Translations under genes and position numbers: made by a program | NCBI RefSeq assembly: GCF_023074055.1 | Contig: NZ_JADPKR010000115.1 | Coordinates: forward strand, 1 to 64,000 | Reading direction: 5' to 3' | Origin: Bradyrhizobium sp. 141 | GTDB taxonomy: Bacteria; Pseudomonadota; Alphaproteobacteria; Rhizobiales; Xanthobacteraceae | DNA length: 64,000 bases | In this document: one piece after another, positions 59,558-64,000 of the stretch | How positions within the stretch are numbered: position 1 is the first letter of the stretch | Layout: each line of letters begins with the position of its first letter | Notes under the pieces: model-generated | What the model saw: only the letters and a program-made list of their open reading frames with translations | Databases searched by the model: none | Told to the model about the DNA's origin: nothing

Positions 59558-59944
59558 GCGTCTGCTTTCAAAACCGCGTTTCCGCCCGGCACGTTGTGCC
59601 CCGCGGGCCGGCCGAAGGCCGCCGTCGTTAATAACAGAACACAGAAGAGTCCCGTCAACCCCTTGACCCCGCACGCCAGCCGCCCTCCAATGCGCAGGTG
59701 CTATTCAGTCGCCGCATGTTGAGGGGCAGCCGCGACCTTCGATCCATCGTCTGACCGGACCTTGCGCCACAGCCACAAAGGCGGGCGCCTGCGGCGGGGA
59801 TTAGGTTATGGCCTCTCGGGATGGGCGAGTGTTCGGCAAGGTTTCCAGCATGACTCTTGCAGGGCTGGTCTTGATACGCTTGGCCCCGGCAGGGATGATC
59901 CTGAGACAACGTTCATTGAGACGACTTTGAAAGGCCCAAAGCCC
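59558..59944. other. 387-bp divergent intergenic region
   Basis: It separates metC and the aap operon and must contain both promoters. No repeat, hairpin or operator stood out. A frame open into aapJ has no similarity upstream of the signal peptide. Confidence 0.4.
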
Positions 59945-60961
59945 ATGAAACGCGTAACCCTGGCTCTCACCCTTGCTCTCGCCGCCGGCCTCTCCGCCCA
60001 AGCCGCCGACGCGCAAACGCTCAAGACCATCAAGGATCGGGGCATGTTGTCCTGCGGCGTCAGCCAGGGCCTGCCGGGATTCTCCTCGCCCGACGACAAG
60101 GGCAACTGGACCGGCCTCGACGTCGATGTTTGCCGGGCGATCGCCGGGGCAATCTTCAACGATGCGACCAAGGTCAAATACGTGCCGCTGTCCGCCAAGG
60201 ACCGCTTCACCGCGCTGCAATCCGGTGAGATCGACGTGCTCTCGCGCAACACCACCTGGACCATCTCGCGTGATACCTCGCTCGGCGCCAACTTCACCGG
60301 CGTGACCTATTATGACGGGCAGGGCTTCATGGTGAAGAAGTCGCTCAAGGTGAATTCGGCGCTCGAGCTCAACAGCGCCTCGGTCTGCGTGCAGACCGGC
60401 ACTACCACCGAGCAGAATCTCGCCGACTACTTCAAGGCCAACAACATGAAGTATGAGGTGATCGCGTTCGGCACCAACGACGAAACCGTCAAGGCCTATG
60501 AAGCCGGGCGCTGCGACGTCTTCACCACCGACCAGTCGGGCCTCTACGCCAATCGCCTGAAGCTCGCCAATCCCAACGACCACATGGTGCTACCCGAGAT
60601 CATCTCTAAGGAGCCGCTCGGCCCGATGGTGCGCCACGGCGACGACCAGTGGTTCGACATCGTCAAGTGGACGCTGTTCGCGATGATCACCGCCGAAGAG
60701 CTTGGCGTGACCTCGAAGAACGTCGACGAGAAAGCGAAGCTGGAAAATCCCGAGTTGAAGCGCGTTCTCGGCACCGACGGCAATTTCGGCGAACAGCTCG
60801 GCCTGACCAAGGACTGGGTGGTGCGGGTCGTGAAGGCGGTCGGCAATTACGGCGAAGTGTTCGATCGCAATGTCGGCGCGGGCTCACCGCTCGCCATCAA
60901 CCGCGGTCTCAACAATCTCTGGAACAAGGGCGGTCTCCAGTACGCGCCGCCGATCCGCTGA
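59945..60961 (+). CDS. aapJ: amino-acid ABC transporter substrate-binding protein
   Basis: 338 aa. Signal peptide (1-22), then a type II periplasmic amino-acid-binding fold starting Leu-Lys-Thr-Ile-Lys-Asp-Arg-Gly. The Asp-Val-Asp-Val-Cys-Arg-Ala-Ile-Ala and Asn-Thr-Thr-Trp-Thr segments shape the ligand site. It matches AapJ, the receptor of the rhizobial broad-range L-amino-acid permease. First of aapJQMP. It feeds amino acids to the permease and, in nodulating relatives, matters for symbiosis. Confidence 0.9.
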   Translation: MKRVTLALTLALAAGLSAQAADAQTLKTIKDRGMLSCGVSQGLPGFSSPDDKGNWTGLDVDVCRAIAGAIFNDATKVKYVPLSAKDRFTALQSGEIDVLSRNTTWTISRDTSLGANFTGVTYYDGQGFMVKKSLKVNSALELNSASVCVQTGTTTEQNLADYFKANNMKYEVIAFGTNDETVKAYEAGRCDVFTTDQSGLYANRLKLANPNDHMVLPEIISKEPLGPMVRHGDDQWFDIVKWTLFAMITAEELGVTSKNVDEKAKLENPELKRVLGTDGNFGEQLGLTKDWVVRVVKAVGNYGEVFDRNVGAGSPLAINRGLNNLWNKGGLQYAPPIR

Positions 60962-60986
60962 TCGCCTCTGACCCGCTGGCAGCGGC

Positions 60987-62192
60987 ATGAGCACCGAGGC
61001 CCGAAAACCGCCGCCCCAGATCGCGCTGAAGATCCGGCGCTTTCTGGGCGGCAAGGCAGGCTGGAACGGCGTCGCCGTCCAGTTTGCCTTCGCGGCGATC
61101 CTGGGCTGGATCGGCTACGAGATCGTCTCTAACGCCCGCGCCAACCTCGAGAACCAGCACATCGCCGCCGGCTTCGGCTTCCTGCGCAACAATGCCGGCT
61201 TCGACGTCAACCAGACCTTGATCCCCTACACCGGCTCGGACACGTTCCTGCGCGTGTTCGTGGTCGGTCTCCTCAACACGCTCGTGGTCTCGGTGGTGGG
61301 CATCGTCTTCGCCACGTTGATCGGCTTCATCGTCGCGCTGTGCCGGCTGTCGCCCAATTGGCTGTTGTCCCGCGTCGGCGAGATCTATGTCGAGATCATC
61401 CGCAACCTGCCGCTGCTGTTCCAGATCCTGTTCTGGTACCTCGCGGTGCTCGCGGCCTTGCCCAATCCGCGGCAGAGCATTTCGCTGTTTGGCATTGCCT
61501 TCATCAGCAATCGCGGACTCGTCATTCCCAGTCCGGTCGGCCAGAGCGGCCTCGAGCCGTTCCTGGCGATGCTGGCGCTCGGCATCGTCGCGGCACTGGT
61601 CTTGCGCTTCTATGCCCGGCGCGCGCTGTTTCAGGAAGGGCGGATGATCCGGATCTGGCCCTATGTGCTGGGTCTGCTGTTCGGGCTGCCGCTCGCCGCG
61701 ATGCTGGTGTTCGGTCGGCCATTCAGCTTCGAGCTGCCGCAGCTGAAGGGTTTCAATTTCGCCGGCGGCTCGCGCATCATTCCGGAGTTCGTGGCGCTGA
61801 CGCTGGCGCTGTCGACCTATACCGCCGCCTTCATCGCCGAGATCGTGCGCGCCGGCATCCTGTCCGTCCACAAGGGACAGATGGAGGCGGGGTCCTCGCT
61901 CGGCCTCAGCCGCGGCACCACGCTCCGGCTGATTGTCGTGCCGCAGGCCATGCGCGTCATCGTGCCGCCGCTGACCAACCAATACCTCAATCTCACCAAG
62001 AACTCGTCGCTGGCGGTCGCGATCGGCTATCCTGACCTCGTCTCCGTGTTCGCCGGCACGTCGCTGAGCCAGACCGGGCAGGCGATCGAGATCATCGCCA
62101 TGACCATGGGCATCTATCTCCTGATCTCGCTCCTCACCAGCGCCGTCATGAGCGTCTATGGTTGGCGCGTCAGCCGGAGTCTGGGCGCATGA
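60987..62192 (+). CDS. aapQ: amino-acid ABC transporter permease
   Basis: 401 aa with membrane segments across the length. The EAA loop is near 290-310 (Ala-Gly-Ser-Ser-Leu-Gly-Leu-Ser-Arg-Gly, then Leu-Ile-Val-Val-Pro-Gln-Ala). A large periplasmic or polar insertion (about 155-245) between early helices is the AapQ hallmark. Overlaps the aapM start. Together with AapM it forms the heterodimeric channel. Confidence 0.92.
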   Translation: MSTEARKPPPQIALKIRRFLGGKAGWNGVAVQFAFAAILGWIGYEIVSNARANLENQHIAAGFGFLRNNAGFDVNQTLIPYTGSDTFLRVFVVGLLNTLVVSVVGIVFATLIGFIVALCRLSPNWLLSRVGEIYVEIIRNLPLLFQILFWYLAVLAALPNPRQSISLFGIAFISNRGLVIPSPVGQSGLEPFLAMLALGIVAALVLRFYARRALFQEGRMIRIWPYVLGLLFGLPLAAMLVFGRPFSFELPQLKGFNFAGGSRIIPEFVALTLALSTYTAAFIAEIVRAGILSVHKGQMEAGSSLGLSRGTTLRLIVVPQAMRVIVPPLTNQYLNLTKNSSLAVAIGYPDLVSVFAGTSLSQTGQAIEIIAMTMGIYLLISLLTSAVMSVYGWRVSRSLGA

Positions 62193-63709
62193 GCGATATC
62201 GCCTCGAACAGCTTCGTCCGCCAGGACCTCCTCACCGAGCGTCCGGCGCCGGTGAAGACCACGGGCTTTGTCGGGCTGATGCGGACGCGCCTGTTCAACT
62301 CGCCGACCAACATCCTGCTCACGATCGTTGGTGCCTTGCTGCTGTGGTTCACCATCATTCCCTCCGTCAGGTTCCTGATGGTGGATGCGGTGTGGAGCGG
62401 CAAGGACCGCACTGCTTGCCTCACCGAGAACGCCGGCTTTGCGGTCGGCGCCTGCTGGCCCTACATCCAGGCCAAGCTGCCGCAACTGATCTACGGGTTC
62501 TATCCCGAGGCCGAGCGCTGGCGTGTCAATCTCACATTCGTCCTAGCCGTGGTCCTGCTGGTGCCGATGCTCGTTCCCCGGCTGCCGGCGAAGGGGCTGA
62601 ATGCCAGCCTGTTCTTCCTCGCCTTTCCGGTGGTCGCCTTCTTCCTGCTGCACGGCGGCGGCATCAAGGGCTTTGGCCTGAGCTGGACGGCTGACCTGCT
62701 GCAGCTGTTCGACGACAGCATCGTCAATGCCGGACAGGCTCTACTCACTCTCAGCAAGACCTCGACCGTCGCCCCGCTCTTCTGGATTGTCGGCAATTTC
62801 ATCGTGCTGGTCGGCACGGCGATCTATTGGCTGATCTTTCCGCTGACCTGGCTGCGTGACCAACTCCTGGGAACGGGCCAATCGGTCTGGACCGATTTCG
62901 CCATCACGGCTGCGATCGTCTCCCTGATCGCCTTCGTTCTCGGCGGCGGCGTTCGCACCGGCGGGCGGGCTCTGGCGTCGAGCGTCGCCACCTTCATTGC
63001 CATCGCCATCGTCATCAAGCTGATGGGGCTCGATCACGGCGGATTGCCCGTTGTGACAACAAATCTGTGGGGCGGCCTTCTGGTGACGCTGGTGGTCTCC
63101 GTCACCGGCATCGTCACCTCTCTGCCGATCGGCATCGCGCTGGCGCTCGGGCGCCGCTCCACAATTCCGCTGATCCGGATATTCTCGATCGCCTTCATCG
63201 AGTTCTGGCGCGGCGTCCCGCTGATCACCGTGCTGTTCTTCGCCACCTACATGCTGCCGCTGTTCCTGCCCGGCAATTTCACCGTCGACGGTCTCGTTCG
63301 TGCGCTGATCGGCATTGCGCTGTTCACGGGCGCCTACCAGGCCGAGAACGTCCGCGGCGGGCTCGCCGCGATCCCGCGCGGGCAGGGCGAGGCGGCCGCA
63401 GCCTTGGGCCTGTCCTGGTGGAAGACGACCTCGCTGATCGTGCTGCCGCAGGCGCTGCGTCACGTCATTCCGAACCTCGTCAACAGCTTCATCTCGCTGT
63501 TCAAGGACACCTCGCTGGTCTCGATCGTGGCCCTGTTCGATCTGTTAGGCTCGCTGCGGGCGTCGTTCTCGGATCCGAAATGGTCGACGCCTTCGACCGC
63601 GTTCACGGGCTTCGCCTTCGCCGGGATCATCTACTTCATCTTCTGCTTTGGAATGTCGCGCTATTCGCTGTTCGTCGAGCATCGTCTCAATGCCCACCGC
63701 CGCAACTGA
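62189..63709 (+). CDS. aapM: amino-acid ABC transporter permease (long form)
   Basis: 506 aa. The C-terminal two-thirds is a standard polar-amino-acid permease (His/Glu/Gln/Arg/opine family) with EAA loop Gln-Gly-Glu-Ala-Ala-Ala-Ala-Leu-Gly-Leu. The N-terminal third has extra membrane segments and a region from about 150 to 240 that is longer than in the ~384-aa rhizobial AapM. Overlaps aapQ by 4 bases. Confidence 0.9.
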   Translation: MSDIASNSFVRQDLLTERPAPVKTTGFVGLMRTRLFNSPTNILLTIVGALLLWFTIIPSVRFLMVDAVWSGKDRTACLTENAGFAVGACWPYIQAKLPQLIYGFYPEAERWRVNLTFVLAVVLLVPMLVPRLPAKGLNASLFFLAFPVVAFFLLHGGGIKGFGLSWTADLLQLFDDSIVNAGQALLTLSKTSTVAPLFWIVGNFIVLVGTAIYWLIFPLTWLRDQLLGTGQSVWTDFAITAAIVSLIAFVLGGGVRTGGRALASSVATFIAIAIVIKLMGLDHGGLPVVTTNLWGGLLVTLVVSVTGIVTSLPIGIALALGRRSTIPLIRIFSIAFIEFWRGVPLITVLFFATYMLPLFLPGNFTVDGLVRALIGIALFTGAYQAENVRGGLAAIPRGQGEAAAALGLSWWKTTSLIVLPQALRHVIPNLVNSFISLFKDTSLVSIVALFDLLGSLRASFSDPKWSTPSTAFTGFAFAGIIYFIFCFGMSRYSLFVEHRLNAHRRN

Positions 63710-63720
63710 TCGAGCTCATC

Positions 63721-64000
63721 ATGGCTGACCCCATCGTCAAGATTTCCGGCCTCAACAAATGGTACGGCGACTTTCACGTGCTGCGCGACATCGACCTTGC
63801 GGTCGAGAAGGGCGAGCGCATCGTGATCTGCGGGCCCTCGGGCTCCGGCAAGTCGACCTTGATCCGCTGCATCAACGCGCTCGAGGAATTCCAGGAGGGC
63901 GAGATCGTCGTCGACGGCATCGAGCTCGGGCCCAACCTCAAGCATATCGACGCGGTGCGCCGCGAAGTCGGCATGGTGTTCCAGAGCTTCAATCTGTTCC
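63721..64000 (+). CDS. aapP: amino-acid ABC transporter ATPase, partial
   Basis: The first 93 residues are present; the rest lies beyond the window edge. Walker A is Gly-Pro-Ser-Gly-Ser-Gly-Lys-Ser, and the Q-loop is at Met-Val-Phe-Gln-Ser-Phe-Asn-Leu-Phe. Starts 11 bases after aapM. It powers the Aap permease. Confidence 0.95.
   Translation, partial: MADPIVKISGLNKWYGDFHVLRDIDLAVEKGERIVICGPSGSGKSTLIRCINALEEFQEGEIVVDGIELGPNLKHIDAVRREVGMVFQSFNLF

Noticed and set aside
58448..59722. A 424-codon plus-strand frame opposite metC.
   Set aside because: The composition is a shadow of metC, which has all PLP motifs on the minus strand.

Overview
This is a high-GC alphaproteobacterial chromosome segment. 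It looks like Bradyrhizobium or a close relative. Pointers are small exported DUF3551 and MXKDX-repeat proteins, an NDUFS4-type ETC complex I subunit, a two-domain cold-shock protein, OpgC, a complete-looking Aap amino-acid ABC system and several families of dispersed palindromic repeats. The genus is inferred from this gene set, not proved. There is no rRNA, CRISPR array or intact insertion sequence.

Layout. (1) 0.1-2.7 kb: small secreted and membrane proteins, a glutathione S-transferase and glyoxalase I (gloA). (2) 2.7-10.5 kb: an accessory, partly decayed zone. It holds a HEPN-like protein, an H-NS C-terminal remnant, a frameshifted gene, a multiply frameshifted phage-type pseudogene, three copies of a ~95-bp inverted-repeat element, a parS-like palindrome beside DnaA boxes, a run of very small genes and an antitoxin/Fic pair. 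(3) 10.5-15 kb: an HU protein, many tiny genes, a LexA-type box in front of a 45-aa gene, dispersed repeats and a 19-bp tandem repeat. (4) 15-24 kb: Sir2 deacylase, double cold-shock protein, DUF192 protein, tRNA-Pro, opgC, ETC subunit, Lrp/AsnC regulator, DUF3551 protein and a stand-alone TIR-domain protein. (5) 24-31 kb: leucine/isovalerate catabolism, with an AraC regulator divergent from isovaleryl-CoA dehydrogenase, both methylcrotonyl-CoA carboxylase subunits and HMG-CoA lyase. (6) 31-38.6 kb: two complete TRAP transporters, a DapA-family lyase and a GntR/FCD regulator with a palindromic operator. (7) 39-45 kb: small envelope and stress-type proteins, a PLP-fold protein and tRNA-Arg. (8) 45-56.6 kb: an envelope block of alpha-2-macroglobulin, PbpC, ArnT-like glycosyltransferase, PAP2 phosphatase, GT2 and a LAB-N protein. 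(9) 56.6-64 kb: a TetR/EamA-exporter pair with matching operators, metC, and aapJQM with the start of aapP, which runs off the window.

How the genes fit together. Leucine breakdown forms one operon-like run; only the methylglutaconyl-CoA hydratase is absent. The GntR regulator sits between two TRAP systems and probably controls at least the first. The A2M/PbpC pair is a known envelope-surveillance pairing. The four genes after it have the parts needed to make, carry and transfer a polyprenyl-phosphate sugar onto an envelope lipid. The most interesting leads are the parS-like/DnaA-box cluster, the solo TIR protein, the atypical Fic pair, the SOS-box small gene and the way repeat elements have been taken into reading frames (PbpC N-terminus, hypothetical protein at 2736-3311).
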